This document shows, one piece after another, positions 17,312 to 24,881 of a DNA stretch of 64,000 nt. Under the pieces are notes generated by a model that worked only from the letters and a program-made list of their open reading frames with translations, did no database searches and was not told the origin of the DNA. Position 1 is the first letter of the stretch. Every line of letters starts with the position of its first letter. The DNA comes from Verrucomicrobiota bacterium (lineage in GTDB: Bacteria > Verrucomicrobiota > Verrucomicrobiia > JADLBR01): contig JAKQKQ010000010.1 of the NCBI GenBank assembly GCA_029560585.1, positions 1-64,000 on the forward strand, given 5' to 3'. A program made the position numbers and the translations under genes.

Positions 17312-18034
17312 TCAGCGGCCGGCGGCCAGTCGTTCGGCCAGCCGGCGCGGCAATCCGGCCGCCACGATCTTCTTCTGCGCCTTCACGACGTCGTACTCCA
17401 TCCGGCGCAGCTCGATGAGCCCTTTCTGGGTGTCGTAGATGGCATAGGAGCAGCGCCAATCGCCGTCCCGCGGCTGGCCCACGCTGCCGACGTTGATGAA
17501 GTATTTTCGTTTGGTCTGGATCTTGATCTTCGAATAGAAACCGCCGTGGAGGTCGGTGTCCCGAATGAAAACGTGGGGGACGTGCGTGTGACCGAAGAAA
17601 CAGAGCTGGCTGACCTGATACGTGAAACTCGCGGCGGCCTCCAGTTTGTTGAAGACGTAGCCCCACTTCTCGGGCGAATCGAGCGAGGCGTGCACGATGG
17701 TGAAATCGGCCACCGGGCGCGAGTAGCGGATCTGTTTGAGGAAGCCGCGCTGCTCGGTCGAGAGCTGCTTGCGCGTCCAGCGGATGGCCTCGGCCGCGGC
17801 GGGATTGAAGTCGCGCAGGTCGCTCTCGGTCGATGCCTCTTCGTCGTGGTTGCCCTTGACGAGGGGACAATTCAGTTGGCGGACCAACTCGAGGCATTCG
17901 ACGGGGTTGGCGCCATATCCCACGACATCACCGATGCACACGGGGTGGGTCACCCCCTGGTCCTGCATGTCGTTGAGCACGACCTCAAGGGCTTCGAGAT
18001 TTCCGTGGATGTCGCCAAAAATGCCAAATCGCAT
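17312..18034 (-). CDS. Calcineurin-like metallophosphoesterase (YfcE/MJ0936-type)
   Basis: 240-aa cytoplasmic metallophosphoesterase. All metal-binding blocks are visible in order: GDIHGN, GDVVGYG, KGNHD, HASLD, and GHTHVP near residue 150, then FINVGSVGQPRDGD. The family hydrolyses phosphodiesters or phosphoproteins with two metal ions; the substrate is unknown. The start is set by GGAG eight bases before ATG 18034, which is better placed than for the GTG six bases upstream at 18040. The secreted-protein gene follows after 17 bp. Confidence 0.9.
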   Translation of the reverse strand: MRFGIFGDIHGNLEALEVVLNDMQDQGVTHPVCIGDVVGYGANPVECLELVRQLNCPLVKGNHDEEASTESDLRDFNPAAAEAIRWTRKQLSTEQRGFLKQIRYSRPVADFTIVHASLDSPEKWGYVFNKLEAAASFTYQVSQLCFFGHTHVPHVFIRDTDLHGGFYSKIKIQTKRKYFINVGSVGQPRDGDWRCSYAIYDTQKGLIELRRMEYDVVKAQKKIVAAGLPRRLAERLAAGR

Positions 18035-18238
18035 GCGCACTACTCCGGCCGATCGGACGTTCCGACAAGCCCTGCTTTCCTAGGCGGAGAGATTCGCCGC
18101 TTTGGGCCCCATTCGCAAGCCGCGAAATAGGGAGGGTGGGGAGACCGGGCAGGGCGCGCGGGCGGCAGAGGAACCGGGGCCGGAGCGGCGGCGTCGGGTC
18201 GGTGGACCCGGGTTTTGCGGAGCGCGGTTTTCCTTCGA

Positions 18239-18276
18239 GCCTGCATGTTTCACGCGGAAGCGTGAAATATGCAGGC
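18239..18276. terminator. Strong hairpin after the ABC-transporter gene set
   Basis: A 17-bp stem with one mismatch and a GGAA loop (arm GCCTGCATGTTTCACGC). It begins at the stop codon of the 18276-19085 gene on the minus strand. There is no T-tract on either side, so it may block exonucleases or act as a Rho-aided terminator rather than a classical intrinsic terminator. Confidence 0.5.
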
Positions 18277-19085
18277 TAGCGGTGGTCCCGGACGCCGGAG
18301 GTGTCGAGCCGTTGGCCGGGGGGGATCTGGAGCCGATCCTCCAATTGACGGATGCGGTCGGCGATCCGATCCCAGAGCATGAACGGCTCGCCGCTCTTTT
18401 GGGGATGCGCCGCCCACAGTTCGCGCCAGTAGCGGTAGGCCTCGTCGAGTTTGCCGGCCATCTCCAGTTGATAGCCGACCTGGCGGCTCGCATAGGCCGG
18501 GGCGCCGGGGAATGAGGCGGCCCTGCGCCAGTTTTCGGCCGCGGCGGCATGGTCGCCGACCCGCTGGTCGAGGAGCCATGCGAGGCGCGCCCAGAGTTCA
18601 TAGCGGTCGGGTATGTTCTCCACGCCGCGCTGGAGGAGCTGGCGCCCGGCATCGATCCATTTGCGCTCGGCCCAGAGCCGCTTGGCGAGCCGGGGCTCGT
18701 CCGGGTCGTTCCGCGCGTCGTGGGCGATGTTCCACGCCATGTGCCAGGACGACATGTCCCAGAAGAGGACCGAACGTGGCTGAAGCAGGCAGACCAGCTC
18801 CATGAGGCGATGCATGCGGAACCACTCGCGCTGTTCCCAGTACGTGTGCGCGACGACCCAGAGGTAGTCGGCGACCGCCCCGCGAAATCCGCTGAGGAGG
18901 GCCATCGCGGCGCCCTGGCTGACGAGGTCGCGCATCTCTGGGGTCACCCGCGCGCCGCCATATCGCAGCCGGACCTGCTCGGCGCCGAGCGCCCGCTCCA
19001 GGGGCAGCTTGAACGCGCCCCAGCCGCCCAGAAGCAGGGCCGCCGCCAGCCATGCCCGCCACCGTCGCGATGCGATCGATGTCAC
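18276..19085 (-). CDS. Membrane-anchored helical-repeat (TPR-like) protein linked to an ABC transporter
   Basis: 269 aa. One N-terminal membrane segment (WLAAALLLGGWGAFKL) precedes a helical region with TPR-like pairs (YELWARLAWLLDQRVGDHAAAAENWRRAA written in parts: LARLAWLLDQRV-like, AAENWRRAASFPGAP; GKLDEAYRYWRELWAAHP). The Trp-rich middle (DYLWVVAHTYWEQREWFRMH) is distinctive. The start GTG overlaps the permease stop by four bases (GTGA), and it is last in the set acyP-ATPase-permease. It probably assembles with the transporter at the inner membrane. Function not known. Confidence 0.78.
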   Translation of the reverse strand: MTSIASRRWRAWLAAALLLGGWGAFKLPLERALGAEQVRLRYGGARVTPEMRDLVSQGAAMALLSGFRGAVADYLWVVAHTYWEQREWFRMHRLMELVCLLQPRSVLFWDMSSWHMAWNIAHDARNDPDEPRLAKRLWAERKWIDAGRQLLQRGVENIPDRYELWARLAWLLDQRVGDHAAAAENWRRAASFPGAPAYASRQVGYQLEMAGKLDEAYRYWRELWAAHPQKSGEPFMLWDRIADRIRQLEDRLQIPPGQRLDTSGVRDHR

Positions 19086-19963
19086 AGCTCCCTAGATTCG
19101 AATAGGGCGCACGCCACCAGCAGCACCACCGTCAGGCAACCGCCGGCGTACGCCATCGCTTTCAGAAGGTAGACGATCGTCACGGTGTTCCCGAGCACGA
19201 TCTCGTCGATCAGGTTGAAGACGCCGAGATCGGGGATCAGGATGCTCACGATCGCGAGAAAAACTTTTGCCGCGGGGCCAGCGGGCTGCGCGGGATCCAG
19301 CCAGACGGCGCGCGCCGTCGATTCGAGATGCCCCGCGATGTAGATCAGGCTGGTCACCACCACGGTGAACATCATCGAGGTCGCGATGGTCGAGATCGCG
19401 AGCGCGATGGCCGCGACGAGCAGGACCTTGAGCGAGACGAGGACCACCGCCGCGAGCAGCCACGGGTCGCGGGCGGCTGCCGCGATCTTCGCGATGCTGG
19501 CTTTCGCGGCCTCGATGGCCTGCGGGTCCCTGGCGCGCGCGAGGCCCTCCCGCGCATCGGAGACGAGGGAGTGCTCCTGGGCAAAGAGCACCGCGGCCGA
19601 GACGGCTGTCATGAGCAGCAGCGTGAGCAGCAGCATCGCCACGACGCCCAGGTACTTGCCCATCAGGAATTCCCAGCGGCGCACGGGCTTCGACAGAATC
19701 GTGAAGATGGTGCGCGCCTCCATCTCGGCGGGGAGGAGCTGCGCGACCGCCACGATCGCCATGATCACGCCGATCAGCGACATCACGCCAAGACAGTAGT
19801 CCTTGATGAATTTGAATTGGTCATCGAACGAGAATTCGCTGAAGAGGTTGGCGCCCGCCAGCACCACGAGCCCGAAGACGAGGATGACATTGAGCACCCG
19901 CTGGCGGAGGGCCTCCAGGAGGGTGTTGCGCGCGATGGCGGCGATGCGGGCGAGGGGATTCAT
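19082..19963 (-). CDS. ABC-2 type transporter permease
   Basis: 293-aa membrane subunit with about six hydrophobic helices (VLNVILVFGLVVLAGANLF; GVMSLIGVIMAIVAVAQLL; YLGVVAMLLLTLLLMTAVS; LLAAVVLVSLKVLLVAAIAL; MMFTVVVTSLIYIAGH; AYAGGCLTVVLLVACALF). PAEMEARTIFTILSKPVRRWEFLMGKY is the NosY/GldF-like cytoplasmic segment between helices 2 and 3 (key residues E-x-RT, KP-x-R). It works with the ATPase encoded directly upstream, overlapping it by four bases. Cargo unknown. Confidence 0.88.
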   Translation of the reverse strand: MNPLARIAAIARNTLLEALRQRVLNVILVFGLVVLAGANLFSEFSFDDQFKFIKDYCLGVMSLIGVIMAIVAVAQLLPAEMEARTIFTILSKPVRRWEFLMGKYLGVVAMLLLTLLLMTAVSAAVLFAQEHSLVSDAREGLARARDPQAIEAAKASIAKIAAAARDPWLLAAVVLVSLKVLLVAAIALAISTIATSMMFTVVVTSLIYIAGHLESTARAVWLDPAQPAGPAAKVFLAIVSILIPDLGVFNLIDEIVLGNTVTIVYLLKAMAYAGGCLTVVLLVACALFESREL

Positions 19964-20823
19964 CCTTTGTCGCCCCCCGCGCGGCGCACCTCGCGCACGA
20001 ATATCTCCTCGAGCGTGAGCCTCGGCCGACCGACGGCGACGAGCTGGGCGCCGGCCGAGGCGAGCGCGGCCCGGATTGCATCGGTCCGCGCCGCGTCATA
20101 GCCCGAGACCTCCAGGGTGGCGCGGTCGCCCGAGGAGAGTAGCGAATCCAGCGGTCCCTCGACGATCTTGCGGCCCAGGTGGAGGATGGCGACGCGGTCG
20201 CAGACCTCCTCGACCTGCTCCAGCAGGTGCGAGCTGAGGACGACGGTCTTTCCCGCGGCCTTGAGGCGTAGGATGAGGTCCTTGATGTCGCGCGAGCCCA
20301 TCGGGTCCACGCCGGCGGTCGGCTCATCGAGCAGGACGAGTTCGGGATCGTGCACCAGCGCCTGCGCCAGACCGATGCGCTGGAGCATGCCCTTGGAATA
20401 TGTCGCCAGCGGGCGGTCGCGGCCATGGGCGAGGCCCACGAGCGCGATGAGTTCATCGATGCGCTCGTCGAGGCGCCTGTTCGGCACGCCGCAGAGCCTG
20501 CCGAAGAAGCGGAGCGTCTCGGCGCCAGAGAGAAACCGATAGAAATAGGGGCTTTCCGGGAGAAAGCCGAGGCGGCGGCGGGAGTCGGGGCGCGCGGGCG
20601 GCTCGCCGAAGAGCTCGACCTCGCCGCGGGTCGGGGGTGTCAGGCCCAATATCATTTTGAGCGTCGTGCTCTTGCCCGAGCCGTTTGGCCCGAGGAGACC
20701 GAAGACCTCGCCCCGCCGGATTTCCAGATCCAGGTTTTCGACGGCGATGACGCGCCCCCGCCTCCAGTGGAGCGGAAAGTGCTTGGCCACGCCTCGCAAC
20801 CGTATGGGGTGCGTGTCGCTCAT
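19960..20823 (-). CDS. ABC transporter ATP-binding protein
   Basis: 287-aa ATPase. Walker A is GPNGSGKST. The Q-loop region is LGFLPESPYFYRFL, the signature YSKGMLQRIGLAQAL is slightly divergent (SKGM), Walker B is ELVLLDEPTAGVD, and the switch is SSHLLEQVEEVCDR. A C-terminal regulatory tail of about 70 aa follows. The family moves substrates together with ABC-2 permeases of the NosF/YhaQ type. ATG 20823 is chosen because it overlaps the acylphosphatase stop by one base (TGATG). Confidence 0.93.
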   Translation of the reverse strand: MSDTHPIRLRGVAKHFPLHWRRGRVIAVENLDLEIRRGEVFGLLGPNGSGKSTTLKMILGLTPPTRGEVELFGEPPARPDSRRRLGFLPESPYFYRFLSGAETLRFFGRLCGVPNRRLDERIDELIALVGLAHGRDRPLATYSKGMLQRIGLAQALVHDPELVLLDEPTAGVDPMGSRDIKDLILRLKAAGKTVVLSSHLLEQVEEVCDRVAILHLGRKIVEGPLDSLLSSGDRATLEVSGYDAARTDAIRAALASAGAQLVAVGRPRLTLEEIFVREVRRAGGDKG

Positions 20824-21092
20824 CACCGGATCTCGAATCCCCTGAGCCCGGTCCCTGTGGACCACGCCGTCTCCTCGCGACGGATGAATCCGCCGAGATG
20901 GCTGTCTCGGATGGCCTGAAGGAATTCCTCCAATTCGGCGCGCTGGCCCTCGGCGACCATCTCGACTCGGCCATCGGGCAGGTTGCGCGCCCAACCGCAG
21001 ACATCGAACCCGCGGGCGACCAGCTTGGCGCTATAGCGGAAGCCCACCCCCTGCACGCGCCCCTCGTAGAAAACCTGTACGCGCTCGGCCAT
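20823..21092 (-). CDS. acyP: Acylphosphatase
   Basis: 89 aa, the usual full length. It hydrolyses acyl-phosphate bonds in the cytosol. YEGRVQGVGFRYSAK carries the phosphate loop and catalytic Arg; GWARNLPDGRVE carries the catalytic Asn. It is the first gene of the run acyP-ABC ATPase-permease-helical protein, overlapping the ATPase start by one base; a link with transport is not obvious. Confidence 0.93.
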   Translation of the reverse strand: MAERVQVFYEGRVQGVGFRYSAKLVARGFDVCGWARNLPDGRVEMVAEGQRAELEEFLQAIRDSHLGGFIRREETAWSTGTGLRGFEIR

Positions 21093-21125
21093 AACCCAAA
21101 GTGATCAATGGATGGAGTCCCGATA

Positions 21126-21194
21126 CCACGAATGGGCACGCATGGGCGCGGATCCTGGCGGCCGGCATTCGTGCCTGTTCGAATCCATTCGTGG
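21126..21194. repeat. Inverted repeat between acyP and tatD
   Basis: Arms CCACGAATGG at 21126-21135 and CCATTCGTGG at 21185-21194, perfectly complementary. The same CCACGAATGG core forms the big hairpin at 44941-45013, so these are members of one dispersed family (E). Confidence 0.6.
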
Positions 21195-21215
21195 CTCCGG
21201 ATGCTCCATCGCGGT

Positions 21216-22088
21216 TCAATTCGCTGTTGTGCGCCGGAATGCAAAAAATTGCTCGGCTGCGGCGGTGGTTTGCCGCGCGATCGCCTCGAGGTTTGTGCCG
21301 CGGATCTCCGCGATCTTTTCCGCCGTGATCCGGGCGTGCGCGGGCTCGCAGCGTTTGCCGCGGTGTGGCACGGGCGCGAGGTAGGGGCAGTCGGTCTCCA
21401 CCATGAAGGAGCCCTCGGGAACGGCCGCCACCGTCTCGCGCAACAGGTCCGCGTTGCGGAACGTCACGATCCCTGTGAACGAGACCATGTGGTTTCCCGA
21501 GATCAGCTCCTGGGCCTGGTCGGCCCCGCCGCCGAAGCAGTGGAAAACGGCGCGCAGCTTGCCCGTGAAAGGCGCAAGGATATCGAGCGTGTCCCGCCAG
21601 GCCTCGCGCTGGTGGACAATGATGTTGAGGCCAAGATCCACCGCCAGTTCCAACTGTGCGCGGAAGGCATCGGCCTGCCGGTTCTTGTACTCGTCGTCGC
21701 CGATGCGGCGCACCAGCTCCCCGGAACCCCCCGCGACGGCAGCAGCGGCGAGATCGCGGAATGGTTCGGCGACCTCCGCGGAGGGCAGGTGGTGGAAATC
21801 GAGGCCAGTCTCGCCGATGGCCACGACCTTCGGGTGGGCGGCGAGGGACTGAAGTTCGCCGATCCAGTCACCGGAGGCATCTTGCGCCTCGGAGGGATGC
21901 AGCCCCACCGCGGCAAAGACGCCATCGAAACGCTCGGCCAGCGCAATGGCCCGCCGCGAGGAGGCCGGATCGGTGCCGATCGTGATGATCCGCGCCACCC
22001 CCGCCTCGCGCGCGCGCGCGACGACGTCGTCGATATCCCCCTCAAAGTCCGGAAAGTCCAGGTGGGCGTGTGTGTCGATCAGCTGCAT
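21216..22088 (-). CDS. tatD: TatD-family metal-dependent DNase
   Basis: 290-aa TIM-barrel hydrolase with two metal ions, a 3'-5' exonuclease or DNase in characterised members. It starts MQLIDTHAHLDFPDF with the HxH metal site. Other ligands: GETGLDFHH, IVHQREAW, VFHCFGG, VETDCPYLAP. ATG 22088 places the HxH motif at residues 7-9 as is usual; the open frame upstream is not conserved-looking. A 30-residue insert (EVAEPFRDLAAAAV...) follows the GETGLD motif. It runs in the same direction as the operon upstream, 79 bp away, and may be read from it. Confidence 0.93.
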   Translation of the reverse strand: MQLIDTHAHLDFPDFEGDIDDVVARAREAGVARIITIGTDPASSRRAIALAERFDGVFAAVGLHPSEAQDASGDWIGELQSLAAHPKVVAIGETGLDFHHLPSAEVAEPFRDLAAAAVAGGSGELVRRIGDDEYKNRQADAFRAQLELAVDLGLNIIVHQREAWRDTLDILAPFTGKLRAVFHCFGGGADQAQELISGNHMVSFTGIVTFRNADLLRETVAAVPEGSFMVETDCPYLAPVPHRGKRCEPAHARITAEKIAEIRGTNLEAIARQTTAAAEQFFAFRRTTAN

Positions 22089-22167
22089 GAGAGACCCTCT
22101 GATGGACAATGCTGCCGAAGTGGATGAGTCGCAAGTAAAAGCGGTTATCGGGGGGCCGCGCGCCACC

Positions 22168-23118
22168 TCATTCGCGCCGGCCATTGAGGTGCGCCTGGAG
22201 CAGGCAGAGGCCGCCGATGCCGTAGTACGTGTACTCGATGTCACACTCCGGGTCCGCCATCGATCCGCAGAAGCCGCCCTGCGTTCGCAGATCCAGGATG
22301 AACCTCCCGACCGAGGCCAGCCGGACCACGTTCAGGGCGCGCACGCCGGCGAGGCACGTGAGGGCGGTGAACGTCGATAGCAGATCGGCCCCTGGCGCGT
22401 CCATGTGTGCCCGGATGCCGCCGTCGGGGCCCTGGAGGCCAACGAGAAACCGCGCGGCCTCTTCGGTTTCCCGCGCATCGGCGGCGCCGATCAGCCCCAG
22501 CGCGGCGATGGCGGCGGCGGTGGTGCTGGCCTGGGCCAACGCCTCGCCGGGACGGTCCGCGAAGCCGCCCCCGGGCCTCCGCAAGGCGCGCACTGCGGCG
22601 GCGGCGCTCGCGGGTTCCGGGAAGGCATCGCCCGTTATTTCGCACGCGAGGGCCGCGAGAAACGTCAGGTATGCGGAAGGTTCCCGCCTTCCGGGTTGGG
22701 CGAATCCACCGCCCTCGGCGCGCTGGGCGCGCAGCACTTCTCCCGCATTCTCGGGCCAGGGCATGGCGATTTCCCGGCGACGCAGCAGCCGAACCGCATT
22801 CAGTCGGCTGAATAGATCCACGAGGTCGGTGGCGCGACGCAATGATCGGAGGTACCGATCGACGCGCCCGAACCCATCCGCCGGCGCATCGGCGAGGTCC
22901 AGTAATCGCACGCCAAAATCGGTGTAGTAAGTGTCGGCCGATCCGCGGCGACCGCGGTAGCCGCCATGGGCGTCGGCAAAAGGCTCCAACCACGCGAGCA
23001 CCGAATCGCGCAGGGTGGGGGCGAGGCTCTGCCAGCCCTCCCGCAGACGGGCATCGAGTTGTCCGAGAAATCCGGCGGACTGGGAACTGTGGATTTCTTT
23101 GGAAATCATCCGTGGCAT
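22168..23118 (-). CDS. Prenyltransferase-like alpha/alpha-toroid protein
   Basis: 316 aa of the prenyltransferase / squalene-oxidase repeat type. Repeats include AEGGGFAQPGRREPSAYLT, RPGGGFADRPGEALAQAST, QGPDGGIRAHMDAPGADLL and the C-terminal TQGGFCGSMADPECDIEYT followed by YYGIGGL. The last element looks like the final repeat of protein prenyltransferase beta subunits (D-x-EYTYY). No DxDD acid motif is present, and the Cys/His zinc ligands of protein prenyltransferases are not evident, so it is unlikely to be a standard enzyme of either class. Last gene of the five-gene terpenoid-like operon, 45 bp after the DUF116 fusion. A partner or terminal transferase role is inference. Confidence 0.78.
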   Translation of the reverse strand: MPRMISKEIHSSQSAGFLGQLDARLREGWQSLAPTLRDSVLAWLEPFADAHGGYRGRRGSADTYYTDFGVRLLDLADAPADGFGRVDRYLRSLRRATDLVDLFSRLNAVRLLRRREIAMPWPENAGEVLRAQRAEGGGFAQPGRREPSAYLTFLAALACEITGDAFPEPASAAAAVRALRRPGGGFADRPGEALAQASTTAAAIAALGLIGAADARETEEAARFLVGLQGPDGGIRAHMDAPGADLLSTFTALTCLAGVRALNVVRLASVGRFILDLRTQGGFCGSMADPECDIEYTYYGIGGLCLLQAHLNGRRE

Positions 23119-23163
23119 TCTGATTTTTCTGCAGCGGTCGCCGCCGTAGCTCGCGACGTTGCC

Positions 23164-24873
23164 TCAGCTCGGGTCGAGGACCACGCGGACGAGGAAGCCG
23201 AACAACTCGCGCATCGGCGCGCCCTCCAGAGCGTCCGCGACCCGGAGGGCCCGCTCGCGCAGTTTGGCCACCAGCGCGCGGGCCTTGTCGAATGCCCCGG
23301 TGTCATCGTAGGCGCGGCGCGTGAGTTCCACGCGTGCCTCGTGCGATGGCGCGCCGGCGGCCTGCTCCAGGGCATCGGCGCCACCGGCCTCCAGGGCGAA
23401 GGCCCGCAAGATCGTTGGCCGGGAGAGCGCCGCATCCTGGCCGGATTCGATCTTGTTGCGGTCGTCGGCGCGCCAGTCGTCCAGATCGTTGAGGATCTGG
23501 TAGCCCTCGCCGAGGCACGCCGAGAACCTGCGCAGCACGGACGCCTCGGGCACGGCGTCGGCCGCGCGCAAGCCCGCGTAGAGGGCCGCCTCGAATGCCG
23601 GCCCTGTCTTCATCGCGTGAATGGCGAGCACATCCAGGGCCCGAAGATCGTTCCGGCCCGGGTCCGTTTCCATTTCCGCGCCCTGGCCGCGGCATAATTG
23701 CAGGTGCGCGGATGTCAGGTGATCCAGGATATCTGCGACGCGCTCGGCGCCCAGCGCCCCGCGGCCGCCCGCCACCAGCCGGTAGCCGAGCCCCACCAAG
23801 TAGTCGCCGACGTTCAGGGCCGCGGGAACCCCGCGCTCCTGGTGCAGGGTGGCACGCCCATAGCGGAATGGGCTGCCGTCCTCGATGTCATCGTGGACCA
23901 GCGAGGCCTTGTGCAAGGACTCGATCGCGAGCGCCAGCCGCCTCACGGGCAGTGGCAGCAGCTCCGCCAGGTTCGCGTCGGCGCGCAATGCCGCGGCACC
24001 GTGCCGGGCGACGGCATAGGCCGCCAGCGTCACGAAGGGCCGGAAACGCTTGCCTCCCTCCCGCAGCCACTCGATCGCCAGCGCCTCGGTGCTCGTGCGG
24101 GATTCCGCGGGCCCGCACCGTTCGAAGGCACCCCGTTCCACAAAGGGTGCCAGCAATTCCTGCAGCGCCTCCGGCGCGCACAGGCGGCGCGCCTCGCGCA
24201 AGAGCGGCAGATAGGTCTGTGTGGACACTTGCGCGGAAGACTGCTCCCGCAGCATCCCCTCGATCAGCGGGGTCTCGGCCTGGGTGTGCACACAGCCGTT
24301 CGAGAGAAGCGGAACCGCCAGATGCGGGATGCCCAGCTCGACGACGCGCGCAAAGGACTTCTCGAGCGAATCCAGGCAGGCGACGCCGAGCACCGCGTCG
24401 CGCCCCTCATCCAGGATCTCGTTCGTGACCGCCGTCGTGCCCTCGGCGATCAGGACGCGATAACCGAGCGCCTCGGCCTGCGCCTTGAGCCCATCGATGC
24501 GGCAGGATCCACAGCCGGCGCAATGCAGGCCCAGCGAATCGTATTTGCCCGCGCACTTGTCCTCATCCCGCATGCAGTGCGGCAGGAGGAAAAGCCGCCG
24601 CCCGAAGGGCACCGCCGCAAACGCATCATGCCAGAAGGCGTTGTTCAGGGCGACCATCGCGAAGCCGAGGAATGATTCTGGCAATCCGGCATTGCTCAGG
24701 AGGTCGCGGCCGGTGGCATCGAGGAATTCGCGGGTGGGGGCGCGCGACCGATCATGCTGCGCCATGGCCCGGCCCGCCGCCTCGCGGATCCGCTGGCGCA
24801 ATTCATCCGTCGGTGGAACGGACTTGATGTCCACCGGTTCGGCTGGCTTGAGTCCTGGCGGGCCGATATGCAT
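23164..24873 (-). CDS. DUF116 domain fused to a trans-polyprenyl diphosphate synthase
   Basis: 569 aa with two joined parts. Residues about 30-240 match DUF116: a short hydrophobic helix at 63-80 and a Cys set (C100, C107, C118, C121, C124 in LPHC, DKC, HCAGCGSC), suggesting a metal or Fe-S site. Residues about 255-569 are a polyprenyl diphosphate synthase: GGKRFRP at 273-279, first Asp-rich motif DDIED at 328-332 with the following YGRATLH, and second Asp-rich motif NDLDD at 462-466. It would condense isopentenyl diphosphate into a C15-C25 or longer allylic diphosphate. Starts at ATG 24873 with AGGA nearby, 8 bp after the cyclase stop. The fusion implies that prenyl chain making is tied to a metal-dependent DUF116 step; its chemistry is unknown. 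Confidence 0.85.
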   Translation of the reverse strand: MHIGPPGLKPAEPVDIKSVPPTDELRQRIREAAGRAMAQHDRSRAPTREFLDATGRDLLSNAGLPESFLGFAMVALNNAFWHDAFAAVPFGRRLFLLPHCMRDEDKCAGKYDSLGLHCAGCGSCRIDGLKAQAEALGYRVLIAEGTTAVTNEILDEGRDAVLGVACLDSLEKSFARVVELGIPHLAVPLLSNGCVHTQAETPLIEGMLREQSSAQVSTQTYLPLLREARRLCAPEALQELLAPFVERGAFERCGPAESRTSTEALAIEWLREGGKRFRPFVTLAAYAVARHGAAALRADANLAELLPLPVRRLALAIESLHKASLVHDDIEDGSPFRYGRATLHQERGVPAALNVGDYLVGLGYRLVAGGRGALGAERVADILDHLTSAHLQLCRGQGAEMETDPGRNDLRALDVLAIHAMKTGPAFEAALYAGLRAADAVPEASVLRRFSACLGEGYQILNDLDDWRADDRNKIESGQDAALSRPTILRAFALEAGGADALEQAAGAPSHEARVELTRRAYDDTGAFDKARALVAKLRERALRVADALEGAPMRELFGFLVRVVLDPS

Positions 24874-24881
24874 TTCCTGTC

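Noticed and set aside
21177-21186. GTTCGAATCC, a tRNA T-loop-like sequence
   Set aside because: No cloverleaf can be built around it; it belongs to the inverted repeat at 21126-21194.
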